64,000 nt of DNA from Prauserella_A sp040635515 (GTDB lineage Bacteria; Actinomycetota; Actinomycetes; Mycobacteriales; Pseudonocardiaceae). Shown here in pieces: positions 43,498 through 54,609 of the stretch. The position numbers and the translations under genes are program-made. The stretch spans positions 310,001 to 374,000 of the forward strand of contig JBEYHY010000002.1 in assembly GCA_040635515.1 (NCBI GenBank), read 5' to 3'. The stretch's first letter is position 1. Each line of letters begins with the position of its first letter. The notes under the pieces were generated by a model, which saw only the letters and a list, made by a program, of their open reading frames with translations, had not been told where the DNA came from and did not search any database.

Positions 43498-44271
43498 ATG
43501 AGTGAGCCCATCCTCGATATCAAGGGACTCAACAAGAGTTTCGGACCCGTCCACGTGTTGCACGACGTGGACATCGCCGTCAGGGCGGGAGAAGTCCACG
43601 CGCTGGTCGGCGACAACGGAGCCGGAAAGTCCACTTTGGTCAAGTGTATCGCCGGGATTCACGGTGCCGATTCGGGAACCGTTGTGTTCCAAGGCGAAGA
43701 GGTGCACATCCGCAGTCCGAAGGATGCGGCCGAACTGGGCATCGAGGTCGTCTATCAGGACTTGGCGCTGGCCGACAACCTCGACGTCGTGCAGAACATG
43801 TTCCTCGGGAGAGAGCGCGGAAGCCGCTGGCTGCTCGACGAGGTCAGCATGGAACGCGCGGCGAGGGAAACGCTGGCCTCCCTTTCGGTTCGCACTGTCC
43901 AATCGGTACGAACACTGGTGTCGTCGCTCTCGGGTGGGCAGCGGCAGACGGTCGCGATCGCCAAGTCGGTGCTGTGGGAGAGCAAGGTCGTGTTGCTCGA
44001 CGAACCGACCGCCGCGCTCGGTGTCGCGCAGACCCGTCAGGTGCTCGACCTGGTCCGCAGACTGGCCGAGCAGGGGCTCGGCGTGGTGCTGATCAGTCAC
44101 AACATGGCCGACGTCTTCGAGGTGGCCGACCGGATTTCCGTGCTGTACCTCGGAAGGATGGCGGCCGAGGTACTGACCGAGGATGTCTCGCACGGTCAGG
44201 TCGTCGAGCTGATCACGGCGGGCCGTTCCGGCGAGATCGGGCTGGCGAGACCCGAAAGCGCTGTCCTGTAA
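43498..44271 (+). CDS. xylG: Sugar ABC transporter ATP-binding protein (single-NBD XylG-like)
   Basis: 257 residues with one nucleotide-binding domain: Walker A GDNGAGKST, Q-loop in VYQDLAL, signature LSGGQRQ, Walker B VVLLDEPTAALG and switch His in LISHNMAD. Classical XylG, RbsA and AraG carry two fused NBDs. Here only one is encoded, so the transporter probably uses a homodimer. It begins at an ATG 75 bp after the binding-protein gene. Confidence 0.88.
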   Translation: MSEPILDIKGLNKSFGPVHVLHDVDIAVRAGEVHALVGDNGAGKSTLVKCIAGIHGADSGTVVFQGEEVHIRSPKDAAELGIEVVYQDLALADNLDVVQNMFLGRERGSRWLLDEVSMERAARETLASLSVRTVQSVRTLVSSLSGGQRQTVAIAKSVLWESKVVLLDEPTAALGVAQTRQVLDLVRRLAEQGLGVVLISHNMADVFEVADRISVLYLGRMAAEVLTEDVSHGQVVELITAGRSGEIGLARPESAVL

Positions 44272-44323
44272 GCGATCCCAACCGCGGCATTGTGAGCATG
44301 ACGTGAACGAGGAAGAACCGACC

Positions 44324-45778
44324 ATGACCCAGACTCCGCCAAAAACGCCGAAGGCGCCAAAAACGCCGTCGTCGCCGGACACCCCGCATACGTCGATCAC
44401 CGACTTCGGCATCGACACCACGACGATGTCGACATCGGAGGCGATCCGCGACTACGGGTCCAGGCTGAGGGCGGGCCAGCTCGGTTCACTGCCCGCATTG
44501 CTGGGCCTTGTCGCGCTCGTGGTCATGTTCGCGGCGTTGTCCGATGTTTTCCTTTCGCTGACCAACATCGCGAATCTGCTCGCGCAGGGCGCGGGGCAGA
44601 CCATCATCGCCATGGGCATCGTCTTCGTGCTGCTGGTCGGGGAGATCGATCTCTCCGCCGGAACGGCCTCGGGGGTGGCGGGCGCGGTGCTCGCCATGCA
44701 CTACGCGGAGAACGGAAACCTGCTCGGCGGTATGGGATCGACGGTGTTCGTCCTGTTCATCGCCGTGCTCGCGCTGGCGGCTCTGCTCGCGGCGCTGCTG
44801 CGCATCTGGGCGGGCGCGGCGATATCCGTGCTCGGTATCGTGCTCGCCGCCTCGGGCATGGCGGCGAATCCGTGGATCGAGATGCTGCTCGCGCTGTGCG
44901 TCGGCACCGCGATCGGCTGTATCACCGGCTATCTCGTCTCGCGCATCGGTATGCCGTCCTTTGTGGTCACCTTGGCGCTTTTCCTTGCCTGGCAGGGAGT
45001 GATCCTGCAGTTCATCGGCGAGGGCGGGGTCATCGGGATCAGCTCGTCGGACGTGCTCAACCAGGTCGCCAACGGCAACCTGTCCACAGTGGCCAGCTGG
45101 GTGCTCTACGCCATCACCGCGGGCGGGTTCGCCGCGGCCTCGTTCGGACGGCACTTCACGAGACTCAAGCGTGGCCTGGTGACCCAGCCGACGCCGATCG
45201 TGTTGTTCAAGGTCGGCGGCATCGCGGTGATCGGCGCCGCGGTGACGATCCTGCTGACGATCAACAGGTCGACGAATCCGGACATCGTGATCTCCGGTGT
45301 GCCCTACGTCGTGCCGATCGTGCTGGCGCTGCTGGTGATCGGTACCTACGTGCTCAACAGGACGCAGTACGGGCGGCACATTTACGCGGTCGGCGGCAAC
45401 CGGGAGGCGGCGCGCCGCGCGGGCATCAACGTCACCAAGATCAGGGCGAGCGTGTTCGTGGTCTGCTCGTCGGTGGCCGCGCTCGGCGCCATCGTGTACT
45501 CGTCCAAGGTCGGTTCCGTCGATCCGCAGGCCGGTGGGCTGAACACGCTGCTGTTCGCCGTCGGAGCGGCCGTCATCGGCGGTACGTCCCTCTTCGGGGG
45601 ACGGGGAAGGGTGTCGGACGCGGTGATCGGTGGCACGGTGCTCGCCGTCGTGGCCAACGGACTTGGCCTGCTGCGCCAGCCCGCCGCCGTCGTGTCGATC
45701 GTCACCGGTCTCGTGCTGCTGCTCGCCGCGACCGTCGACGCGCTGTCCCGCCGCAGGGCGGCCTCAGCGACACGATGA
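44324..45778 (+). CDS. xylH: Sugar ABC transporter permease (XylH-like)
   Basis: 484 residues, BPD_transp_2 family, about ten or more transmembrane helices. The conserved loop is GRHIYAVGGNREAARRAGINVTK and the C-terminal motif is AAVIGGTSLFGGRGRVSDAVIGG. A Thr/Pro/Lys-rich cytosolic N-terminus (PKTPKAPKTPSSPDTP) precedes the first helix. ATG 44324 was chosen because CGAGGAAG lies at the right distance; GTG 44303 is the alternative. It completes the importer. Confidence 0.88.
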   Translation: MTQTPPKTPKAPKTPSSPDTPHTSITDFGIDTTTMSTSEAIRDYGSRLRAGQLGSLPALLGLVALVVMFAALSDVFLSLTNIANLLAQGAGQTIIAMGIVFVLLVGEIDLSAGTASGVAGAVLAMHYAENGNLLGGMGSTVFVLFIAVLALAALLAALLRIWAGAAISVLGIVLAASGMAANPWIEMLLALCVGTAIGCITGYLVSRIGMPSFVVTLALFLAWQGVILQFIGEGGVIGISSSDVLNQVANGNLSTVASWVLYAITAGGFAAASFGRHFTRLKRGLVTQPTPIVLFKVGGIAVIGAAVTILLTINRSTNPDIVISGVPYVVPIVLALLVIGTYVLNRTQYGRHIYAVGGNREAARRAGINVTKIRASVFVVCSSVAALGAIVYSSKVGSVDPQAGGLNTLLFAVGAAVIGGTSLFGGRGRVSDAVIGGTVLAVVANGLGLLRQPAAVVSIVTGLVLLLAATVDALSRRRAASATR

Positions 45779-45803
45779 ATTCGGGTGATGGAACGATAAC
45801 CTC

Positions 45804-46973
45804 GTGACCAGCACACCCGTTGCCAGACCCGACGAGGTGCGCCGGTACAACCGCGCGAGCCTGTTGCGGCTGCTGCACGTCGCGGGACCGCGCACGCGGG
45901 CCGCGCTGGCCACCGAACTCGGCCTGAATCGCAGCACGATCAAGACGCTGGTCGACGGGCTCGCCGAGTCCGGTGTGGTCGAGGAGCGGGTGCCGAGGCC
46001 GGGGCGCGGTGCGGGCAGGCCCTCACTGCTGGTGCTGCCGCAGCCACAGGCCGCTGTCGTGCTCGCGATCAACATCCAGGTCGAGTTCGTCGCGATCGCG
46101 CTGGTGGGCCTCGGCGGGCAGATCCTGGGCAGGAACAGCTGGAATCTGCATCAGCGGACCAGGGCGCCGGACGACGTGCTCACCCACGTGATCGAGTCGA
46201 CGGCGCTGCTCGCGGCCGATCTGAATCTGCGGCCGGTCGCCGCCGGGGTGTCCCTGCCGGGAGTGGTGCGCCGCTCCGACGGGCATGTGCACGAGGCGCC
46301 CAACCTGCGCTGGACCGACGTCGCGCTGGGCCAGCGGCTCACCTCGGCGCTGGACATCCCGGTGGTGGTGGGCAACGACGCCGAACTCGCCGCGCTCGCC
46401 GAGCACCTGAGGGGCACGGCCCGCGGCGCGTCGGACATGGTGTTCATCTCCGCCGACATCGGTGTCGGCGGGGGAGTGATCGCGCAGGGAGCACCGCTGC
46501 GTGGCGCGGCGGGCTACGTCGGCGAGGTCGGGCACATGGTGGTCCGGCCGAGGGGGCGATCCTGCTATTGCGGCAATGAGGGCTGCTGGGAAACCGAGAT
46601 CGGCGAGGCGGCGCTGTGCAGGGCACTGAAGCTGCCGGAGGAAAGCACGAGGGGCACAATCGTCGCCGAACTTCGTGATCTGTCTCACGATCCGGCCGCG
46701 TCGCGGCGCGGACTCGACGAGTTCGCCGACTGGCTGACCCTCGGCCTCGTCAACGTGGTCAACCTGTTCGGGCCCGAGCTGGTCGTGCTCGGCGGCCTCT
46801 TCACGGGGCTTCCGGTGCCGGTGCTGGACAAGGTGGGTGAACAGGTGCGTGACCGCAGCCTGGTGAGCAGGGCACTCGGCGGGGTGCGGATCGGGACGTC
46901 GGCGCTGGGTAACGACGTGAAGCTGCTCGGAGCCGCGGAGGCGGCCTTCGAAGGCGTGCTGGATTCCGTGTAG
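45804..46973 (+). CDS. ROK-family transcriptional regulator (XylR-type)
   Basis: 389 residues. An N-terminal winged helix-turn-helix (about 15-70: RTRAALATELGLNRSTIKTLV) is fused to a ROK sugar-sensing domain with the zinc motif CYCGNEGCWE and GNDAELAALAEH. It probably represses the transporter operon until xylose or a derivative binds. The GTG start is 25 bp after the permease, so it is co-transcribed. The 19-bp palindrome before xylF is the likely target. A strong hairpin terminator follows. Confidence 0.87.
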   Translation: MTSTPVARPDEVRRYNRASLLRLLHVAGPRTRAALATELGLNRSTIKTLVDGLAESGVVEERVPRPGRGAGRPSLLVLPQPQAAVVLAINIQVEFVAIALVGLGGQILGRNSWNLHQRTRAPDDVLTHVIESTALLAADLNLRPVAAGVSLPGVVRRSDGHVHEAPNLRWTDVALGQRLTSALDIPVVVGNDAELAALAEHLRGTARGASDMVFISADIGVGGGVIAQGAPLRGAAGYVGEVGHMVVRPRGRSCYCGNEGCWETEIGEAALCRALKLPEESTRGTIVAELRDLSHDPAASRRGLDEFADWLTLGLVNVVNLFGPELVVLGGLFTGLPVPVLDKVGEQVRDRSLVSRALGGVRIGTSALGNDVKLLGAAEAAFEGVLDSV

Positions 46974-47005
46974 TTCGCGGGGCCTGTGCGCTCCGCTGAA
47001 AGCCG

Positions 47006-47041
47006 AAGGGCGGGGACCCCTGGCTTGGGGTCCCCGCCCTT
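47006..47041. terminator. Strong bidirectional hairpin after the ROK regulator
   Basis: A perfect 15-bp stem (AAGGGCGGGGACCCC and its complement) with a 6-nt loop lies between the convergent ROK gene and the small zinc-ribbon gene. Confidence 0.9.
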
Positions 47042-47062
47042 CTCGCGGCTGTCAGTGGCGGC

Positions 47063-47242
47063 TCAGCGCTGGATGTCGGCTTCCAGCTCCTTGAGCTTGG
47101 CCTCGTACTCGCGGCCGTGGTGTCCGCAGAAGAGCAGCTCTCCGCCGGTACGAAGTACCGCGCGCAGTTGTGCGGCTGCCCCGCAACGGTCACAACGGTC
47201 CGCAGCGGTCAGTTCGGGGCGGGTGAGCGTCGGTGAAGTCAT
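47063..47242 (-). CDS. Small zinc-ribbon protein (DUF7455-like)
   Basis: 59 residues. CDRCGAAAQLRAVL and GGELLFCGHHGREYEAKL give a Cys-x2-Cys plus Cys/His-His cluster expected to bind zinc. The ATG at 47242 has a GGAG-type site; a longer frame upstream starts with MPGRRETP and is less likely. Function is unknown, but this short family is widespread in Actinobacteria near sigma factor genes. Confidence 0.78.
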   Translation of the reverse strand: MTSPTLTRPELTAADRCDRCGAAAQLRAVLRTGGELLFCGHHGREYEAKLKELEADIQR

Positions 47243-47470
47243 GGGAGTCTCCCTCCGTCCCGGCATCGGAGGCCGATGCCATCAGTTCAGCCACGATCAC
47301 CGTCACCTGGCGGCACCAGACTCGGGTGTTCGCTGCTTCCACTCTTGCAGACGTTTCGCGCCCCGCAAGTGTTCCCGTGCCGTTGGGAGGTGTGTCACGT
47401 CGAATTACTCCGGATGTCGTAGATCAATCCTGGTTCGTAGGAAAACCCTGGCCATTGCGGTGCGTTTGCC

Positions 47471-48355
47471 ATGGTCAGGCACTATCGGGGGGTGGCTATC
47501 GCGGAGCGGAATCGGAGGATCGACAGCATCCCCGCCCCGATCTTGTTCGTTCTCAGCGGAATTTCGATGTACCTCGGCGCGGCGGTCGCGGTCTGGCTTT
47601 TCGACGCCGCGTCACCGGGCGGTGTCGCATGGTTACGGTGTCTCGGAGCCGCACTGATCCTGCTGGCGTGGCGTAGACCACCCCGATCGGCATGGCGGGG
47701 TAAGCCGCTGTTGCTCGCCGGAGCGTTCGGGCTCGTCACCGCGGGCATGAACGTGGTGTTCTACGAGGCGATCGCCCGGCTGCCGCTGGGCACGGTGGTG
47801 GCGCTGGAGTTCACCGGGCCTGTCGTGGTCGCCGCGTTCGGTTCGCGGGGCAGGAGGGACATCGCCGCGCTCGTGCTGGTCGCGGCTGGTGTCGTGTGCA
47901 TAGCCGACGTGCAGTTACGGGGGAGCCCTTCCGGGGTGGCGTTCGCGCTGGCCGCGGCCGCGGCGTGGGCGGGCTACATCCTGCTCGGCAAGAAGGTCGC
48001 GCTCGGCGGCAACGGCATCGACAGCCTCGCCGTCGGCTTCGCCGTCGCCACCGTGCTGCTCTCGCCGCTCGCACTGGGGACGGGCGGGGTGTGGGGCTCG
48101 CCGTCGCTGCTGACCATGGGCATCGGCGTCGGGCTGCTGGCGACGGTCGTTCCGTACGTGCTCGACCAGGTCGTGCTGCGCAGGCTCGGCCAGGCCCGGT
48201 TCGCGGTACTGCTGGCGTTGTTGCCGGTGACCGCCTCGATCATCGGATTTGTCGTGTTGAACCAGGTACCCACAGTGCTGGAGGCGGTCGGGATCCTCGC
48301 CGTCGTCGGCGGGGTCGCGCTGCGGTCGCGGGACGAGGCGCGCGAACCGCCGTAA
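47471..48355 (+). CDS. EamA/RhtA-type transporter
   Basis: 294 residues with ten predicted transmembrane helices in two EamA halves (LFVLSGISMYLGAAVAVWLF, FYEAIARLPLGTVVALEFTG, VVPYVLDQVVLRRLGQARFA, AVLLALLPVTASIIGFVVL). It is probably an exporter of amino acids or metabolites, like RhtA. The start may be ATG 47471 or GTG 47492; neither has a good ribosome site. The glutamine-synthetase-like gene follows after 38 bp. Confidence 0.83.
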   Translation: MVRHYRGVAIAERNRRIDSIPAPILFVLSGISMYLGAAVAVWLFDAASPGGVAWLRCLGAALILLAWRRPPRSAWRGKPLLLAGAFGLVTAGMNVVFYEAIARLPLGTVVALEFTGPVVVAAFGSRGRRDIAALVLVAAGVVCIADVQLRGSPSGVAFALAAAAAWAGYILLGKKVALGGNGIDSLAVGFAVATVLLSPLALGTGGVWGSPSLLTMGIGVGLLATVVPYVLDQVVLRRLGQARFAVLLALLPVTASIIGFVVLNQVPTVLEAVGILAVVGGVALRSRDEAREPP

Positions 48356-48393
48356 CCGTTTCCCTCCCGGCCGTGCGCTGGCAGGATGAGTTG

Positions 48394-49755
48394 ATGACCA
48401 AGGCGGCTTCCGCGGCGGCCAAGGACCTGGCCGCCGACGGTGTGCGCGGGGTACACCTGTCGTGGGCCGACAACAACGGCATCCCGCGCTCGCGCATCGT
48501 GCCCGTCGCGGGCCTCGCCGACGCCGCGGCACGCGGGGTCGGCGCGACGAGCCTGTTCGCCGTTTTCGACTCGCACGACCGGATCACCTACCAGCACGAG
48601 GGTCTCGCCACGCCTTCCGGCGACATCAGGCTGATCCCGGTGATCGAGCGGCTGCGCAGACTGTCGGGGCAGCCGGCGCTGGCGTGGGCACCGGCCCGCC
48701 AGTCGGCCGCGGACGGGACGCCGTGGCCGTATTGCCAGCGCACCCGGCTCGAACGCCAGGTTGCCGCCGCGGCGAGCGAGGGCATCGAACTGCTCGCCGG
48801 ATTCGAGCTGGAGTTCGCCGTGACCTCGGCCGAGGCGTCCGACATCGTCGGCTTCCCCGGGCACAGGGGGCCCGCCTACAGCCCGCACGCCCTCGTACAG
48901 CTCGACGCGTTCGTCGCGGCGTTGCTGCGCGATTTCGACGGCAACGGGCTGCGGATCGGGCAGCTCCACGCGGAGTACGGTCTCGCGCAGCTCGAACTCA
49001 GCCTCGTGGCCACCGATCCGGTATCGGCCGCGGACGACCAGCTTCTCGCCAGGCAGACCATCCACGCGGCAGCGCGCGCCCACGGGCTCAAGGTGAGTTT
49101 CGCGCCGCTCGTCAGTCCCTACGTGCCGGGAAACGGGTGGCACCTGCACACCTCACCGTGGCGCAAGGGGCGAAACCTGCTGGCGGGCAAGGAGAATCCG
49201 GTACGGCCGGAGGGAGAGGGCGCGGCCTATCTGGCAGGGCTGCTGCGCGAACTCGCCGCGATCACGGCGGTGACCGCACCGAGCGTGCCATCGGGCGCTC
49301 GCCTGCGGCCCGGCTATTTCGCCAGTGGCTACACCTTCTGGGGCGTGGAGAACAGGGAGGCCCCGCTGCGATTCGTTCCCGGCTCCGCCCTCACCGGCGA
49401 CGGTCAGGCCAATGTGGAGCTCAAACCGTGTGACGCCTCGGCGAACCCGTACCTCGCGCTGACGGCGGTACTGGCCTCGGGGCTCGGCGGCATCGCGGAC
49501 CGGAGCGAACTCCCCGAATCGATCGGGCAGGATCCGGGGACGTGGAGCGCGGCCCAGCGCGAGCGGCTCGGAGTCGCTCGGTTGCCCGTGACGCCTGCCG
49601 AGCGCGCGGCCGCGCTCGCCTCCTCGGCGCGGATCAGGGAAGCGTTGGGTGAGCGGCTGTTCGGCGCGTTCTCCGCCGTCCGCGCCTCGGATGCCGAGTG
49701 GGCACAGGACAAATCGCTCGACGAGGTCGTGCACGCGCATTTGTGGCGGTACTGA
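48394..49755 (+). CDS. Glutamine synthetase-like protein
   Basis: 453 residues. Both the beta-grasp N-terminal and catalytic C-terminal domains are present: GFELEFAV (Glu metal ligands), the QLHAEYGLAQLELSL segment, GNGWHLHTSP (ATP/metal His) and NVELKPCDASANPYLAL. The sequence differs from housekeeping GlnA and is in the style of GlnA-like gamma-glutamyl-amine ligases. The amine substrate is unknown. ATG 48394 is preceded by CAGGATGAG. It lies between the EamA exporter and an unknown gene, in the same direction. Confidence 0.82.
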   Translation: MTKAASAAAKDLAADGVRGVHLSWADNNGIPRSRIVPVAGLADAAARGVGATSLFAVFDSHDRITYQHEGLATPSGDIRLIPVIERLRRLSGQPALAWAPARQSAADGTPWPYCQRTRLERQVAAAASEGIELLAGFELEFAVTSAEASDIVGFPGHRGPAYSPHALVQLDAFVAALLRDFDGNGLRIGQLHAEYGLAQLELSLVATDPVSAADDQLLARQTIHAAARAHGLKVSFAPLVSPYVPGNGWHLHTSPWRKGRNLLAGKENPVRPEGEGAAYLAGLLRELAAITAVTAPSVPSGARLRPGYFASGYTFWGVENREAPLRFVPGSALTGDGQANVELKPCDASANPYLALTAVLASGLGGIADRSELPESIGQDPGTWSAAQRERLGVARLPVTPAERAAALASSARIREALGERLFGAFSAVRASDAEWAQDKSLDEVVHAHLWRY

Positions 49756-49758
49756 CGA

Positions 49759-50550
49759 GTGGTCTTGCGTGACGAGGTGCGCTGGTTTCCCCGTGCGGAG
49801 CGGTTGCTTGAGGCCGCACGGGAGGAAATGCCGCAGAAGGACGAGTTGTGTGGTGCGTTCGTCGCGCTCGTGTCGTTGCGTGCCAGTGGGTTCGCCGTCG
49901 CCGATCAGGACGAGGCCGCGAGCGTGGCCGGTACCGTGCTGAGCACGGACCCGGCGCGGAGCAGACCCGAAGGCGAACCACCGAGGACGGGCTATCGGCT
50001 CGAATTGCCGGTCACGGCCGACATCGCGAAGGCGGGCACGTCGGCGGCAGGCGTGGTGACCGCGGTGGAGACCTTGTCCGGCGGGGCACTCGGGGTGGTG
50101 CCGGTGTGCGGGGATTGGGACGTGACCCGGCTGCTTGCCCTGTTCGCGGGATTGTCCGATCTGAGGTCGGTCGCGGTGATCGGCAACGTCGACACCGGCG
50201 CGTTCGCCGCGCAGGACACGCCCGATCGCGCGTTGCGCGACTATCTGGCGACCGGAATGCCCCCGTTGTGGATGTCGCGGTGGAAGGCGGGCCATTTCGT
50301 GTTCCTCGCCGGTCTGCTCGTCGGCGAGGAAGGAGCCGTCGTGTCCGTTGTGGACACCTATCCTTCCTTGGGGGAGCGGGGTTTGCACGTGCAGCCCATC
50401 GAGTGCGTTGCCGCCGCGCTGCGCAGGGAACGCATGAATCCCGGCGGGCTGCTGCTGGTCGTTCCCGCCGAAGACGTGCCCTACACCCGATACCTCGTGC
50501 TGGCCGCGGGGCTGCGGCCCCGGCTGTGGGACAACGGAAGCCCGGCCTAA
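49759..50550 (+). CDS. Conserved protein of unknown function (DUF6885-like)
   Basis: 263 residues, soluble, with no signal peptide or transmembrane helix. Notable segments are LCGAFVALVSLRASG near residue 31, HFVFLAGLLVGEEGAVVSVVDTYPSLG and a Pro/Gly-rich C-terminus. It resembles a cysteine-protease-like or peptide-binding alpha/beta fold only loosely; I do not assign a function. The start is GTG 49759, 3 bp after the upstream stop, implying coupling with the glutamine-synthetase-like gene. Its stop overlaps the stop of the convergent permease. Confidence 0.7.
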   Translation: MVLRDEVRWFPRAERLLEAAREEMPQKDELCGAFVALVSLRASGFAVADQDEAASVAGTVLSTDPARSRPEGEPPRTGYRLELPVTADIAKAGTSAAGVVTAVETLSGGALGVVPVCGDWDVTRLLALFAGLSDLRSVAVIGNVDTGAFAAQDTPDRALRDYLATGMPPLWMSRWKAGHFVFLAGLLVGEEGAVVSVVDTYPSLGERGLHVQPIECVAAALRRERMNPGGLLLVVPAEDVPYTRYLVLAAGLRPRLWDNGSPA

Positions 50551-51992
50551 GCGCGTTCCGGTTCCCCGGCGGCGAGCCGGGAGTGTCGCCGCCCGTAGCA
50601 CAGGTAGATGAGCAGGCCGAGCGCGAGCCACGCCCCGAATCGCAACCAGGTCAGCACATCCAGGTTCAGCATCAGGTACAGGCAGGCCAGCGCGGCGATG
50701 GCGGGAAGAACCGGCGAGAACGGGACCTTGAAGGGCCGGTCCAGGTCGGGCCTCGTCCGGCGCAGCACGGGAACGGCGATCGCCACGATGATCATCGCCG
50801 ACAACGCGCCGATGCTCACCATGTCGGAGAGTTCACTGATGGGGACGAAAGCGGCGAGTACGGCGATCAGCGCGGCGCCGCCGATGGTCACCCTGTGCGG
50901 GGTGCCCCAGCGGGGATGGACGGTGCCGAGCGGTCTCGGCAGCAGGCCGTCCCTTCCCATCGCGTAGCCGATGCGGCCGATGGTGACGAGTTCGACCATC
51001 ATCACCGAGGTGAGACCGGTGACGGCGCCGATGGCGATGATCGCCCCGATCCAGTTCTGGCCGACGGCGTTGAACGCGGCGGCGAGCGGAGCGCCCTCGT
51101 CGATGCTCGCGAACGGCACCATGCCGGTGAGTACGAGGGAAACGCCGATGTAGAGCAACGCGCAGATGCCGAGAGCGCCGAGGATGCCGACGCGCAAGTC
51201 CTTGCGAGGGTTGTGGGTTTCCTCGCCGAGGTTGGCGATGGCCTCGAAACCGGTGTAGGCGAAGAACACCACGGCGGCAGCCGTGAGCATGCCCGCGATC
51301 CCGTACACCGACTGCTCGAAGCCGAGCGCGGCCTCGACGACGGGCTGGTGCAGCACGCTCGTTCCCTCTTCGGCAGGCCGGGACGGTGGTACGAACGGGG
51401 TCAGGTTCGCCACCTTCACGAAGAACACGCCGACCGCGATGATCAGCAGGCAGACGGCCACCTTGACGACGACGAGCGTGTTGGTGAAGATGGCGGACTC
51501 CCGGATGCCGAGTACCGCGACGACGGTCAGTACCGCGATGATGAGGACCGCGCCGATGTTGACGGTCGCGTCCTCCCCGAACAGTTCCTGGGGAAGGCCG
51601 AACAGGTTGGCGAGGTATCCGGACCAGCCACGGGACACCACGGCGGCGCCCAGCGCGAACTCCAGCAGCAGGTCCCAGCCGATGATCCAGGCGAAGACCT
51701 CGCCGAGGGTGGCGAAGGCGTAGGTGTAGGCGCTGCCCGCGGTGGGGACGCTGGAGGCGAGTTCGGCGTAGCAGAGTGCGGCCAGTCCCGCGACGACCGC
51801 GCCGATGGCGAAGGAAAGCGTCACCGCGGGGCCCGCGTGATTCTTGGCCTCGACGCCCGCGAGCGTGAAGATGCCGGTGCCGATGATGATGCCGACCCCG
51901 AAGCCGACGAGGTCACGTCCGCGCAGCCGGCGTTTCAGCTCGCCCGTTTCCTGCCGCTTGAGTACTTCGTCGACGTTGAGCGTGCGGAACAT
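50547..51992 (-). CDS. APC-family amino acid permease
   Basis: 481 residues with about 12 transmembrane helices. Hallmarks are GFGVGIIIGTGIFTLAG (helix 1 unwound GxGI), SFAIGAVVAGLAALCYAELA, FFAYTGFEAIANLGEETHNP (helix 6) and a cytosolic loop YAMGRDGLLPRPLGTVHPRW. It resembles cationic amino acid permeases (CAT/YfnA). ATG 51992 was chosen; GTGs at 51998 and 52007 are in frame. It is transcribed leftward downstream of the sigA terminator. Confidence 0.88.
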   Translation of the reverse strand: MFRTLNVDEVLKRQETGELKRRLRGRDLVGFGVGIIIGTGIFTLAGVEAKNHAGPAVTLSFAIGAVVAGLAALCYAELASSVPTAGSAYTYAFATLGEVFAWIIGWDLLLEFALGAAVVSRGWSGYLANLFGLPQELFGEDATVNIGAVLIIAVLTVVAVLGIRESAIFTNTLVVVKVAVCLLIIAVGVFFVKVANLTPFVPPSRPAEEGTSVLHQPVVEAALGFEQSVYGIAGMLTAAAVVFFAYTGFEAIANLGEETHNPRKDLRVGILGALGICALLYIGVSLVLTGMVPFASIDEGAPLAAAFNAVGQNWIGAIIAIGAVTGLTSVMMVELVTIGRIGYAMGRDGLLPRPLGTVHPRWGTPHRVTIGGAALIAVLAAFVPISELSDMVSIGALSAMIIVAIAVPVLRRTRPDLDRPFKVPFSPVLPAIAALACLYLMLNLDVLTWLRFGAWLALGLLIYLCYGRRHSRLAAGEPERA

Positions 51993-52089
51993 ACTCACCG
52001 GCAACACCGTAGATCAGGTGAGGGCTTCCCGCGCGCCAACGTGCCGGAAAGTCCACTGAGGACAGAGCGAAGGCCGGTGGAACAAAAGA

Positions 52090-52119
52090 CCTGCCCCCGG
52101 GAAAGTTCCCGGGGGCAGG
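52090..52119 (-). terminator. Intrinsic terminator of sigA
   Basis: A perfect 14-bp stem (CCTGCCCCCGGGAA and complement) with a tiny loop, followed on the minus strand by TCTTTTGTT, lies 25 bp after the sigA stop. This is a classical hairpin plus U-tract. Confidence 0.9.
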
Positions 52120-52143
52120 CTGGGTGAATCCGGAATCCGGTGC

Positions 52144-53523
<1,380 letters not shown>

Positions 53524-53775
53524 GTACGCCCTTTCGCAGCGGTCGATCATGACGAACCGAGACGGCGAGCGTCCCGGCTGCCTTAGATTCGGGGAACATA
53601 CCCCGGCCTGCGGTTTTACCTCCCGCAGCCGAGGGCCGTGTTCCATTGTAACGACGATGCCTTTGTGCGTCGCCAAGCGATCAACTTTTCGCCGGGGGCC
53701 AGGCGCGTCGGAGGGCGCCGAAAGCGCGTTCGCCCGCCTCGTTTTCCGATGGCCGTCGGTGACCTTCGGTGGCCT

Positions 53776-54537
<762 letters not shown>

Positions 54538-54609
54538 GGACGCCGTCCCTTCCTTCTCGATTCAGAAGTCCTTGGCGGAGACTTTAGCGGGGTGTGATCC
54601 CATGGTGGA

